From positions 607,001 to 671,000 of the forward strand of contig JAPPUL010000084.1 of the NCBI GenBank assembly GCA_026874595.1: a stretch of DNA of 64,000 nt, read 5' to 3'. The notes beneath the pieces were generated by a model. That model ran no database searches and had not been told where the DNA came from. It saw only the letters and a list, made by a program, of their open reading frames with translations. This stretch comes from Sipunculus nudus (taxonomy: Eukaryota; Annelida; Sipuncula; Golfingiida; Sipunculidae). Both the position numbers and the translations under genes were made by a program. How positions within the stretch are numbered: the first letter of the stretch is position 1; every line of letters starts with the position of its first letter. This document shows positions 44,545 through 53,986 of the stretch, piece by piece.

Positions 44545-45366
44545 TCAAGATTTCTTTTGTATTTCCTTAATCTTGTATTCAGCATCATAATAGCTTTCTG
44601 CATCCACTTTGTATAAATCGTTATCTAAACTGCTCTTATAATATAGCTGTGCCTTCTCATATTTATGTTCCTCAAAATATATATCAGCAATCATCTTCTC
44701 GCATAATGCTGGCATATATTTAATTCCTAAATTCTTGTATGATATAAAACTCTTATGAAATGCCTCAAGTGCCTCACTACCCTTCTTTGCACTATATAAA
44801 ACTATACCCAAATTATAATATGCCTCACTCAATTTCTCTTGTATAGAAAACTTATTATATATGTCTATTGCTTTATTAAAGAAAAATTCACAATTATCAA
44901 AATCAAATAGCTTATAAAACAAATAGCCTAGATTACAATATAATATCCCAAACTCTTCTCTTAAATTATCCATATCAACAAAGCCAAGACTTTGAACATA
45001 ATATTGCTTAGACTTTTCATACTCCCCTATATAATAATATATAACTCCTATATCGTTTAATGACTCACATATATAATAATCTATACCTACATTCTTCCTA
45101 ATACTAAGCGCTTGCTCCCTATACTTAAGCGCCTGTTTATAATCTCTTTTTTTAAGTGTTATATATCCTAATATATTATATATATAACTTCTAACTATTT
45201 CGCTTAATTTGTCATTTAACAAAAGCCCTTGAAAATATTCAAGCCCTTGTTTATGTTCCCTACTTTCTATATAAGTATTTGCAAGCTCTTGCCATGTAAC
45301 TATCTTTTCTTGTTCTTCTAACGTCATTTTTAACCTTATATTAAGCTTAGACTTGCTTATATTCAT
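44545..45366 (-). CDS. TPR-repeat protein
   Basis: The 273-residue protein is built almost entirely of tetratricopeptide repeats. Examples are YIYNILGYITLKKRDYKQAL, SLNDIGVIYYYIGEYEKSKQ, LYCNLGYLFYKLFDFDNCE and YYNLGIVLYSAKKGSEALEA. There is no signal peptide or catalytic motif. Such proteins are scaffolds for protein-protein contacts; the partner is not indicated. It lies upstream-to-downstream of nothing functionally obvious: comEC starts behind it on the same strand, and RNase J converges on its 3' end. Confidence 0.85.
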   Translation of the reverse strand: MNISKSKLNIRLKMTLEEQEKIVTWQELANTYIESREHKQGLEYFQGLLLNDKLSEIVRSYIYNILGYITLKKRDYKQALKYREQALSIRKNVGIDYYICESLNDIGVIYYYIGEYEKSKQYYVQSLGFVDMDNLREEFGILYCNLGYLFYKLFDFDNCEFFFNKAIDIYNKFSIQEKLSEAYYNLGIVLYSAKKGSEALEAFHKSFISYKNLGIKYMPALCEKMIADIYFEEHKYEKAQLYYKSSLDNDLYKVDAESYYDAEYKIKEIQKKS

Positions 45367-45471
45367 ATATAATAATTATTTACATTAAATAATCAAAGAT
45401 ACTTTACTAAAAGCTAAGAACCTACTCAAAAATAAATTATTACTATTACTAAATTATTACTCTATTACAAA

Positions 45472-47163
45472 TTAGTTTATATTCTCAACAGCATCTAGTT
45501 TAATGCCTCTTATCCTGTCATAGAAAAACATTAAAAATACATAATATGGTATAGCAATCATATATAACCATATAGTTTCAAATTCAATAGTTACATACGC
45601 CCATGACAAAGAGACACTGTATTGTGCAATATCTAAACTTAACCTTCCAACCCATTCTATTAGTCCTACAACTATTTCTATCAAACTTGGCAAAGAAATC
45701 AATGACAAAACCAATGTCATAACCGAAAAGACTATTGCCAATATCACTAACCCCTGGACCAAAGGTACTATTAATATATTTGCAAGAAACCCTACAAGTG
45801 AATACCCTTTAAAATAATATATAATTATCGGTATTATAAACACTTGGGCTGAGATGCTCATGCTTAAAACTCCTACCAAAAATAATATTATATTCCTAAC
45901 ATATTTATAGCCTCTATTCTCTTTATTCCCTGCTTTAAATATTATTTTTCTAAACCATGAATTTAGCCTCTCTCCATATGTCAATATCCCAAATGTTGCC
46001 AGAAATGATAATTGATAACTTATATGAAATAAGTATAATGGGTCTAGCAAAAGCGATATAAAAGCCGCTACGAATAGGCTGTTATAATGATTTTTATCCC
46101 TATCAAAAATAAATACCAAAATAAAACAAAAATACATTATAACTGCGCGTAATATAGATGCCTTATACCCCACTACACCCATATAGACTATAAGTGCAAC
46201 TCCGACTACTATAACTATTACACGCCTTTTTAAGCCTAATAGCCGTAATAATAAGTAAAATGTTAAGCCTATCATCCCCACATGCATACCAGATATTGCA
46301 AGTACATGCATTATCCCCGCTTCTTTGAATATATCACGCATTTTAGATGTTAACCCTTCCCGCTTACCCAGGATCATCGCTTGTAATAACGCATCTATAT
46401 CTTTTGATATGTTTTTTTCATATTCTCTGGATAGATAATCTCTTATATTATTTACAAACCCCCTATAGCCTCCTAAAAGCCCTTCCTCCCCCACCTGGGA
46501 TACCTTCTTAACTTGCTTTTTCCTATAGGGATAGCTTAAGTAGCTTACTCCTCTGTCCTGTAAATACTGTCTATAATCAAATCCACCTATAACATCAAGC
46601 TCTTTTACTGTCCTTGCTTTAGCCCAAACTACAACATAATCTCCAAGCTCAAGTCCTTCCAATATATAACGACTCTTTACAAGTATATCTCCTTCTGCCA
46701 AAAATGTTTCTAACCCCTCAAGTTTTACCCCCTCTACATTAACAACATATTCTTGCCTCTTATAACTACCTCGCTTACTACCACTCCCTTCCTTCATACC
46801 ATCCCTATCACTTGAGCCCCTACCCTCTACTACCTTTACCTTAGGGTAACTCGTTACTCGTCCATAAAAACTCTCTAGCTCTTGGCTTTGTACCCTTAGA
46901 TTTATTATCCCTTCATGCGTATAGCTCGTTCTATATTCATAATAGCTTAAAAACAAAAAGAATAGACTTAATAAAAATAATAGCTTAGATAATTTACTAT
47001 CAATAAACTTATATATTATTAATAACAATATCAGGATAAGAAAACCAACTACATATGCTAATTCCCAACTTACGATATCTGTATATCTACCAAGCAATAT
47101 ACATATTATATAAAGCATTAGATACCTATAAATAGGCAGTTTACTCCACTCTCTTATTACCAT
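45472..47163 (-). CDS. comEC: ComEC/Rec2 DNA-uptake channel, without the hydrolase domain
   Basis: ComEC forms the inner-membrane channel that imports single-stranded DNA during transformation. The 563-residue protein has N-terminal TM helices, a DUF4131/OB-like extracytoplasmic domain (with WAKARTVKELDVIGGFDYRQ) and the Competence domain. The latter contains the hallmark HVLAISGMHVGMIGL and about eight TM helices. It stops after the TM domain: the usual C-terminal metallo-beta-lactamase domain is missing. A stand-alone protein of that type is encoded at 11627-12604. A Ser/Gly/Arg-rich insertion lies around residues 112-135. Confidence 0.9.
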   Translation of the reverse strand: MVIREWSKLPIYRYLMLYIICILLGRYTDIVSWELAYVVGFLILILLLIIYKFIDSKLSKLLFLLSLFFLFLSYYEYRTSYTHEGIINLRVQSQELESFYGRVTSYPKVKVVEGRGSSDRDGMKEGSGSKRGSYKRQEYVVNVEGVKLEGLETFLAEGDILVKSRYILEGLELGDYVVVWAKARTVKELDVIGGFDYRQYLQDRGVSYLSYPYRKKQVKKVSQVGEEGLLGGYRGFVNNIRDYLSREYEKNISKDIDALLQAMILGKREGLTSKMRDIFKEAGIMHVLAISGMHVGMIGLTFYLLLRLLGLKRRVIVIVVGVALIVYMGVVGYKASILRAVIMYFCFILVFIFDRDKNHYNSLFVAAFISLLLDPLYLFHISYQLSFLATFGILTYGERLNSWFRKIIFKAGNKENRGYKYVRNIILFLVGVLSMSISAQVFIIPIIIYYFKGYSLVGFLANILIVPLVQGLVILAIVFSVMTLVLSLISLPSLIEIVVGLIEWVGRLSLDIAQYSVSLSWAYVTIEFETIWLYMIAIPYYVFLMFFYDRIRGIKLDAVENIN

Positions 47164-47237
47164 CTAACTTTACCATATGGGTTTAATCACTCAGTTTAAC
47201 CATCTGAACCGAAGCCCTACTAATAACTTTCCCCTTT

Positions 47238-50200
47238 TTAATCCTTGCCTTTATTCTCGCACATTAAATATCCACACATATAACAATCCCCTTTACTTGC
47301 ATTCCTTGTGTGAAAGTAAGCTTTTGCATCTTCTCCCGCTTTAAAACCTCTTTCTATCTCCGATAACCTCTTTCGTAACTCTTGCTTTACTTCTCCTTCG
47401 TATGCTCTTGTTTTATTTATTATTGGAGATATCTTGTCTATTGCACAGTAATATAAACTCGATTCTACCGCCTCTTCTAAATTAATTCCATACAATAAAC
47501 TAACTACTAGCCAATATATTTCCATCTGTACCCTATAGCGATTATCACTCTCTTTTATCTTACCTTCTATGGCTCTACTTCTATTTATTCCATCTTTATT
47601 TATTCCATCTTTAAACTTGTGTGTCTTATAATCTATAACTTGAAAAACACCTTCTGGACTCCTATATACCTTGTCTATAATCCCCTCTAGTAATGTCTGC
47701 CCTAGCTTATAACTAAAGGATAATTCGTTCTTGTCATAATCTCCTGCATTTGTTCCTTCTAGCTCTTTTATATTTTTATATACTTTCGAATTTAGAAAGT
47801 TTTTTGTGTATTCTAATACCTTAGCCTTTACCTTCTCTACACTATCTTCATCATACAACAATAACTGCTTCTCAAGTTTAAGGCAAATTAATACAAACTT
47901 CTCCACTGTGGCAAAACCAATATCAACATCCTCAAGTCCCGCCTTATATGATTCATAGCCCTCAAGTACTTTATGCACTAAGTTTCCCACTATGTTTAAC
48001 GGTAGCTCATCTTTTCCTTCTACCCACTCTCCCCCTTCTATATTATCATATTTCAATTCTTTATAAAAACTGCTGTATAACCTATGTTCCTCTGATTCCT
48101 TTATCCCTAATAAAAATCTATAATAATATTTCCTTAGACACTGATTGTAAACCAAAAATGATGTGGGCGTTAGCCTGTCCAATAACTCATTCCCCTTAAA
48201 ACAGCTTAGTTTTACCTCTTTAGCTATTCCTTCATTTTTAGCTATTCCTTCATTCGCCTCCTTAATATCTTCTGAAACTCCTTCAGCATTTGCACCCTCT
48301 TTAACTGAATAATTTAAAAGCACTTTAAATACATAATCATCCTTACTGAAGACCTCCTCTGCATATTCCTCCTCTCCATCCTCAGCCTTATCCTTATCTA
48401 CAAACCCTCTCAACCAGCTCCTTAATTCCTCATTCACAGTATATAATATGTAAAATAAATAATCTGCCCAACTTGTACTCGTCCTTACATCGTAAAAACC
48501 ATTAGGCTCCAATATTATTTGACTTGATAAAATAAGCTTCCTTTGTGCTCGGGTCAGCGCAACGTATAAAAGACGTTTGAGCTCGGATATCTCTTCTTTT
48601 GTTTCTTCATATCTAAGATAGTTATACAGTATATTTTCTAATCCCAACTTCGACCTTTCATTCTCTTCTACAAAAGATTTAAGCACTATACCAAAAGCTT
48701 CATCTATATACACATTCTCTTTACTAACATGTCTTTGCAACCCAAGATTTGGTATTATTACTACCGGATATTCCATCCCCTTTGATTGATGTATTGTTGT
48801 TAGTACTACTTTGTCTGACAATAAATCATAACCAAGATTATTATCCCTACCTTCTGATAACCTATATATATACTCTATTACCTCTTTTAAGGTACTTTCC
48901 CCTTCCGACAATACAAAATCTTTAAGCTTTAATAATAATATTCGAAGTCGCTCATTTGCTATATCTCCCCCATCCAGACTCGATAATACTACCCTATATT
49001 TACTCCTTGTAAGAAAACCATTTAATAGCTCGTCTGCTCCTAACTTGTTCCTTTCTACTCTATAATATTTTAATAATTTTGAAAGACGGCTTATCTTTTG
49101 TCGCTCTTCTTTTTCCAAGAACTCATTCTCTTCGTAGTTTGAAAAACCTCTTAATACGCTTTGTCTAATATATCCTCCTCCTAAAGATACTTCCTCCTTC
49201 CTATAAGTTAAATATAAAAGGCTTATATCTTTTATCCCGCAGAATGGTGACCTTAATACGCTTGTTAGTGCTTTTTCATCTTCTTCGTCATTTAATAGCT
49301 TTAATATGTTTAAACTATCTACTATCTCTTGGCTTTTATAAAAATTAGCGTCTCGTTGTTGGACATAAGGTATGCCCGCTTTTGTTAATGTATTTGCATA
49401 TATTTTGACTTTTGTCATTGTTCGAAAAAGAAGTACTATATCTCCATATTTACAAAAACCCTTTAATACCATATCTTTTATCCGCTTAGATATACCATCA
49501 GCTTCTTTTTCAAGACTCTTTTTTCCCTCATACAACAGTATTTCTACTCCAACATCATCTACATCCCCTTCTACAAAGCCAGCCCCGCCAAACTTACTAG
49601 ACGCATATCCTGGCTCATAAGACTCATAGGAATATCTCATAAGCTCATTAAATACCATATTATTATAGGATATTATGTCTTTTCTACTACGATAGTTATT
49701 ATTTAGATTTATTGTTATGTCTGTTTCCTTCTTTAAATCAGCAAACATCTTCATATCCGCTCCTCGAAATCTATATATTGATTGCTTCTCATCCCCTACC
49801 ATAAAGAAATTTATCCTGTCTCCTTCTTCCCTACCTTCTACATTCAATAAACCTCGTAAAAGCTTCATCTGTTGCTGATCTATATCCTGTACCTCATCCA
49901 CCATAAGGTAGTTTATCTCGTTCCTTATTGCCAAACTAGAAAAACCATCTCCCACCCCAACTACTAATTCTAATGCTCGCTTTTGCATCTGTCCAAAAGT
50001 TAGACTATTGCCATTTATCCAGTCATATAATATCTTATCCCTTAAATTACCTTCTAAAAGCCAGCCTCTAAGCATTTCGTATAATTTAACTACTAACTTA
50101 GTTACCTCTCTATCTAATGTTATATCAAAATCTTCTGTCTTAAATAAAGCCTCCGGTAATCTCCAAGATATTAGATTCGCAAACCTTGTGTAGGTTAACT

Positions 50201-51086
50201 TTAGCTTCTTTGCCGCTTTTTTATCTATACCTTTTAACAGTACCTTATTAGAGTCTTCATAGGCATAGATAGGCTTTAAAAGCCGATACGTTATATCCTC
50301 AGACTTACAAGAGAATAAGAGCTTAAGAGACTCTAACAACTCATTTATATTCCCGTTCTTTTCCTCAACACCAAATAATCCATCTTCTAACTCCATCTCA
50401 AAAACACTGTACTCTTTTGCAATATCTATACGCCTTTCTACAAACCTAGATGCCGCCTCCCTTCGTCGCTTTAAAAGAGTTTCTTCTAAATCTTTTGACT
50501 CTATATATTTATACTCCCACCCTTGCCCTTCATTAATCAATAGATCTGTCAACATCTTTATGATTTGTCTTGGAGAATAATAGCTTAATATCCTCTTTAT
50601 AACTTCTCTAGCCTCCAAAGAGCCTTTATTCTCAACTATATTTTCAAACTTATCTTTTATATAAATTTCAAGCCTATATAAAAGGTAATCTTCATCTAGT
50701 ACATAGAAATTAGGATCTAGTCCAAGCTCATAGGCATTCTCACGAACTATTTTTGCACAGTATGAGTGTATCGTCGATATGTTTACCCTATTATAAGAGC
50801 GCTTTAGCGTATTCCAATATTCAAATTCATCCCCTTCACTACACTCAAGACGCTTTACTAGCCCATTATATATCCTTTCTCGCATCTCGTTTGCTGCCTT
50901 GTCTGTAAACGTCATTGCAACTATTTTAGACGCATTAAGACGCTTCTTATCTAATATATTTAGGTATCTTTCTACCAACACTGCCGTTTTTCCTGTCCCC
51001 GCTGAGGCATTTACATAAACACTCTTTTCTATCTCTTCTACTGCTTTTTGCTGCTCATCATTTAATCCTATTTCGTATCCCGACAA
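47238..51086 (-). CDS. addA: AddA/UvrD-like helicase fused to a PD-(D/E)XK nuclease with Fe-S cysteines
   Basis: The 1282-residue protein is a superfamily 1A helicase. Walker A ASAGTGKT is at residues 27-34; AMTFTDKAANEMRERI, YLMVDEVQDIDQQQ, GDEKQSIYRFRGAD and LTTIHQSKGMEYPVV follow. The C-terminal nuclease has VIDYKTHK near residue 1150. It also has one upstream Cys (NQCLRKYY, about 983) and a terminal C-x2-C-x4-C (C1268, C1271, C1276), the layout of an iron-sulphur-clamped nuclease. It probably processes double-strand breaks. The start is TTG with AAGGAAGG upstream. No AddB partner is seen in the window. Two short in-frame duplications (NEGIAK, KDGIN) interrupt it. Confidence 0.9.
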   Translation of the reverse strand: MSGYEIGLNDEQQKAVEEIEKSVYVNASAGTGKTAVLVERYLNILDKKRLNASKIVAMTFTDKAANEMRERIYNGLVKRLECSEGDEFEYWNTLKRSYNRVNISTIHSYCAKIVRENAYELGLDPNFYVLDEDYLLYRLEIYIKDKFENIVENKGSLEAREVIKRILSYYSPRQIIKMLTDLLINEGQGWEYKYIESKDLEETLLKRRREAASRFVERRIDIAKEYSVFEMELEDGLFGVEEKNGNINELLESLKLLFSCKSEDITYRLLKPIYAYEDSNKVLLKGIDKKAAKKLKLTYTRFANLISWRLPEALFKTEDFDITLDREVTKLVVKLYEMLRGWLLEGNLRDKILYDWINGNSLTFGQMQKRALELVVGVGDGFSSLAIRNEINYLMVDEVQDIDQQQMKLLRGLLNVEGREEGDRINFFMVGDEKQSIYRFRGADMKMFADLKKETDITINLNNNYRSRKDIISYNNMVFNELMRYSYESYEPGYASSKFGGAGFVEGDVDDVGVEILLYEGKKSLEKEADGISKRIKDMVLKGFCKYGDIVLLFRTMTKVKIYANTLTKAGIPYVQQRDANFYKSQEIVDSLNILKLLNDEEDEKALTSVLRSPFCGIKDISLLYLTYRKEEVSLGGGYIRQSVLRGFSNYEENEFLEKEERQKISRLSKLLKYYRVERNKLGADELLNGFLTRSKYRVVLSSLDGGDIANERLRILLLKLKDFVLSEGESTLKEVIEYIYRLSEGRDNNLGYDLLSDKVVLTTIHQSKGMEYPVVIIPNLGLQRHVSKENVYIDEAFGIVLKSFVEENERSKLGLENILYNYLRYEETKEEISELKRLLYVALTRAQRKLILSSQIILEPNGFYDVRTSTSWADYLFYILYTVNEELRSWLRGFVDKDKAEDGEEEYAEEVFSKDDYVFKVLLNYSVKEGANAEGVSEDIKEANEGIAKNEGIAKEVKLSCFKGNELLDRLTPTSFLVYNQCLRKYYYRFLLGIKESEEHRLYSSFYKELKYDNIEGGEWVEGKDELPLNIVGNLVHKVLEGYESYKAGLEDVDIGFATVEKFVLICLKLEKQLLLYDEDSVEKVKAKVLEYTKNFLNSKVYKNIKELEGTNAGDYDKNELSFSYKLGQTLLEGIIDKVYRSPEGVFQVIDYKTHKFKDGINKDGINRSRAIEGKIKESDNRYRVQMEIYWLVVSLLYGINLEEAVESSLYYCAIDKISPIINKTRAYEGEVKQELRKRLSEIERGFKAGEDAKAYFHTRNASKGDCYMCGYLMCENKGKD

Positions 51087-51154
51087 ACAACTTTACCTTC
51101 CTTCCTTTTTTTCCTTCCTTAAACTATATTATAAAAACTTCTCTATAAAAACTT

Positions 51155-52045
51155 CTAAAAACTGCCCAGAAACTGTATCTCACATTCCATGTCTATCTCT
51201 CGTTCTGCCTTCACCTTCCCCTTTACATAATTTATTAGCTTTAAAACATCTTCTGAACTCCCTACTCCGCCATTTATTATGAAATTAGCATGTTCCTCTG
51301 ATATCTTTACATCTCCAAAGTCCTTTCCCTTTAGACCTACCTCATCTATTAGCTTACCCGCGGGTAGCCCAAGTTCATAATCATTCTTAAATACACAGCC
51401 CGCACTCCTATACCTATATTGCTTGCTTTTAACTCGATGCTTCTTATTCTCTAGCATCTTTTCCCTAATCGCTTCCTTCTCTCCCCAAACAACAGCAAAA
51501 TATGTTGCGTATATCTTATCTGACAAACGCTTTTGGAAAACGCTTTCTTTATAACTATATTTAAGTTCCTCCCCTTCATACACCCTCCACCTAAGACTTT
51601 CATAATCTAGAACCTCAACCTCTTTTACTATCTCTTCCATACTCCCCCCAAACGCCCGGGCATTCATATACGTCGACCCCCCAACCGTTCCAGGCATCCC
51701 ATACAAAAACTCAAAACCTCTTATCCCATGTTTTAGGCAATATAAAGATACATCCGTATTACTACAGCCCGATTCAACCACTAATATATCTCCTCTTCGC
51801 TCTATTTTTGACATTTCTATTGTGATTATTGCCCCGCCTTCGTAGTATTTATCTCCTATCAAAACGTTACTTCCCGCCCCTATTACAAAATGTGGTAGTC
51901 TCTTTCCTTTTATGTAGCTAAAACTTTTTAGAAACTCCTCCCGATCCCTTGGCTTTAAGATATACTTTACTACCCCGCCTATTTTAAATGTAGTTGCATC
52001 AGCTATTGACACATTCTCTTGAATCTCCATCCTTTTGCATCCCAC
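51155..52045 (-). CDS. murB: UDP-N-acetylenolpyruvoylglucosamine reductase
   Basis: MurB reduces UDP-GlcNAc-enolpyruvate to UDP-MurNAc with NADPH and FAD in peptidoglycan synthesis. The FAD-binding blocks VIGAGSNVLIGD and FEFLYGMPGTVGGSTYMNAR are clear. YSYKESVFQ and RSAGCVFKND follow. The proton-donor position, usually Ser, is Cys here (AGCVFKN). The 296-residue length fits the short type without the extra C-terminal Tyr loop. The first residues (MGCKRMEI) precede the core, and ATG at the second Met is an alternative start. Confidence 0.94.
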   Translation of the reverse strand: MGCKRMEIQENVSIADATTFKIGGVVKYILKPRDREEFLKSFSYIKGKRLPHFVIGAGSNVLIGDKYYEGGAIITIEMSKIERRGDILVVESGCSNTDVSLYCLKHGIRGFEFLYGMPGTVGGSTYMNARAFGGSMEEIVKEVEVLDYESLRWRVYEGEELKYSYKESVFQKRLSDKIYATYFAVVWGEKEAIREKMLENKKHRVKSKQYRYRSAGCVFKNDYELGLPAGKLIDEVGLKGKDFGDVKISEEHANFIINGGVGSSEDVLKLINYVKGKVKAEREIDMECEIQFLGSF

Positions 52046-52203
52046 ATACTCATAATCAAAAGCATTTTTTTCTTCCTCTTAGACCATGTTCCTCTATTGC
52101 TCTTCCTTACTCAACTTCTCATTTATAACACTTATATATATTAGGATTTATATTCTTTATTTTGTATGCTCTTTAGTATGCTCTTTAATGCTATTTATGA
52201 ACA

Positions 52204-52995
52204 CTACAAATCTTGCTCCAACGTTAGTATCTTCTCCTTTATTGAAGACGCTTCTTCGTAGTTTTCATTGTATATTGCAAAAAATTTCTTCGTATACAAA
52301 TTCACAAGCTTATCTCCTATTAGCCCTGGCATAAAAAGTACTGAAAGAAAATTATCTATATCGTATTTATTCTCTTCATTCAATTTTGTAATTACATTTA
52401 CGATCTTTTTCCTTGATAAGCTTTTACGCCGCCCCTCATACTCTTCACTATAATCTACTTCCTTACCTCCCTCCTCATCCCCTATAACCCCTTCCAAAAC
52501 ATCTTGTACTATAATAGCATCGCCTATCTCTTCGATTCTATCATACACCGCCTCTTTTCGCATATCCTCACGCATCTCCTTACTCAACTTCTCAAGCAAG
52601 CGCAATCTTTCCTTCTCCGATAATCCTTCTTCCAAAAGTTCAAACCGCCCCCTATACATTTCCGCATACTCCTCTATTACACTATTATATGCTTCTATCT
52701 CCTTATTGTAAAACGATGTCAAATCATCACCTACATCTTGTGGAAACTCCATCTCCCCTGCATATACAACATCACATTGGACTCCTCTTATCCGCATAAA
52801 TAACTCTTCTATTGAGCTCATAGGCACTGGTGGAAATGTCGCTGTCAACAACTTCCCATCTACCGTCAAAGGGGATACCGTAAAGTTAATTGCAAATATA
52901 CTACACCCAGGGACTATCGGATTATCTTCCTTTACATCCCAATATATTATCCCACTACCTACCAAGTTGTCTATATCTCCTCTTCTTAATATCAT
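52204..52995 (-). CDS. Unknown acidic protein with a UVR-like C-terminal helix pair
   Basis: I do not recognise the family. The 263-residue protein starts with a compact beta-rich region (to about 95) containing IVPGCSIFAINFTVSPLTVDGKLL. A long charged helical region with coiled-coil character (about 100-215; LLEEGLSEKERLRLLEKLSKE) follows. The last 25 residues (IYNENYEEASSIKEKILTLEQ) resemble the UVR motif of UvrB/UvrC and of McsA-type proteins. There is no signal peptide. It lies between fliN and murB on the same strand. Codon use matches its neighbours, so it is a genuine gene. Confidence 0.75.
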   Translation of the reverse strand: MILRRGDIDNLVGSGIIYWDVKEDNPIVPGCSIFAINFTVSPLTVDGKLLTATFPPVPMSSIEELFMRIRGVQCDVVYAGEMEFPQDVGDDLTSFYNKEIEAYNSVIEEYAEMYRGRFELLEEGLSEKERLRLLEKLSKEMREDMRKEAVYDRIEEIGDAIIVQDVLEGVIGDEEGGKEVDYSEEYEGRRKSLSRKKIVNVITKLNEENKYDIDNFLSVLFMPGLIGDKLVNLYTKKFFAIYNENYEEASSIKEKILTLEQDL

Positions 52996-53094
52996 AGTAA
53001 TCTTTTCGCTTAATTTATATCTCAGATTTGGCTGCCTAATATAAACTCTTTAAAAAAAGGAAACCATTATATTAATATAACTCAATTGCCTTAG

Positions 53095-53110
53095 AAAACT
53101 AATAGTTTTT
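53095..53110 (-). terminator. Possible bidirectional hairpin after fliN
   Basis: AAAACT (53095-53100) pairs with AGTTTT (53104-53109), with A and T runs on either side. It lies 35 nt past the fliN stop. The stem is short and AT-only, so the call is weak. Confidence 0.35.
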
Positions 53111-53144
53111 TAACTCTCGATCTTTTGTTAGATTTTTGCCAGGC

Positions 53145-53645
53145 TTACGATAATTCAAACTTAAGTCTATCTTCTATATCTACTATATCTACTATCTTTA
53201 CTCCAAAATTCCCGTCTATTGCAACTATTTCCCCATACGCTATTAATCTATTATTTACCATTATATCTACATATTCTCCATTAAGCTTATCAAGTTCAAC
53301 TATTGCACCAGCGGAAAGCTCAAGTACCTCATCCACTAACATCTTTGTTCGCCCTATCTCAACCGATAAATTCATCTTAACATCAAGCAATAACGCCATG
53401 TTCTCTACACTCTCTATCTCAAACTCGCTAACGCTAGTTTGCCCCTTAACCACTGGACCCCCTACTATATCATCCCCTCCTCTACCACTTGAAAGCTCCT
53501 CAGCCCCATCCTTTACCTTCCCAACTTCCTCTTCCCCTGCTTTACTCTCTTCAGTCGATTTCGATTTCCCTTCTTCCATCTCAATTTCACTCAATAGCGA
53601 ATCTAAATCCTCCTGACTTAATGACCCCTCGATACTATCTGACAT
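53145..53645 (-). CDS. fliN: Flagellar motor switch protein FliN
   Basis: FliN is part of the C-ring that sets the rotation sense of the flagellar motor. The C-terminal 80 residues match the SpoA/FliN fold: LDVKMNLSVEIGRTKMLVDE, LSAGAIVELDKLNGEYVDIM and NNRLIAYGEIVAIDGNFGVK. The N-terminal half is acidic, Ser/Glu/Gly-rich low complexity, longer than in minimal FliN. No other flagellar gene is adjacent; its usual partners must lie elsewhere. It fits a motile spirochaete with periplasmic flagella. Confidence 0.93.
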   Translation of the reverse strand: MSDSIEGSLSQEDLDSLLSEIEMEEGKSKSTEESKAGEEEVGKVKDGAEELSSGRGGDDIVGGPVVKGQTSVSEFEIESVENMALLLDVKMNLSVEIGRTKMLVDEVLELSAGAIVELDKLNGEYVDIMVNNRLIAYGEIVAIDGNFGVKIVDIVDIEDRLKFELS

Positions 53646-53986
53646 TTACTCCACCTCGTTTTATTGCTTTTTACTTCTATTCTAGGAGACTCGCCCATCT
53701 TTATCCTCTATTCCACTCCTATCATTTTAATATTTAACATCTCTTTTGAAACTTATCATCGTAACATTATTCAGTATTCTAAATTATTTATTAATTGCAT
53801 ATTTGCTTTATTTTTACTTTAGGCTTTCTTATCTTACTTTTTTAGCCTTTTTTAAAACCATTATTACTTTCTTTTTACTATATTTTCATATTTAAAATAT
53901 AATAAGTCGACAATCCTTGCATATATTTATTTCTACCGCCTATTATGGTAGATAGCTAGGTTGTTAACAATGTTAGAGGGTTTTAT
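53646..53986. other. Divergent 341-nt region between fliN and a hypothetical gene
   Basis: The region is AT-rich, with no coding frame supported. It must hold the fliN promoter (leftward, not resolved) and the rightward promoter at 53917-53946. Confidence 0.5.
53917..53946 (+). promoter_or_regulatory. Promoter of the hypothetical gene at 53987
   Basis: TTGCAT (53917-53922) and TATTAT (53941-53946) are 18 nt apart. The leader to the ATG is about 35 nt. Confidence 0.55.

Noticed and set aside
52086-52334. 82-codon plus-strand frame between murB and the unknown gene
   Set aside because: It overlaps the 3' end of the unknown gene, has no RBS and its hydrophobic low-complexity sequence looks like AT-rich chance.
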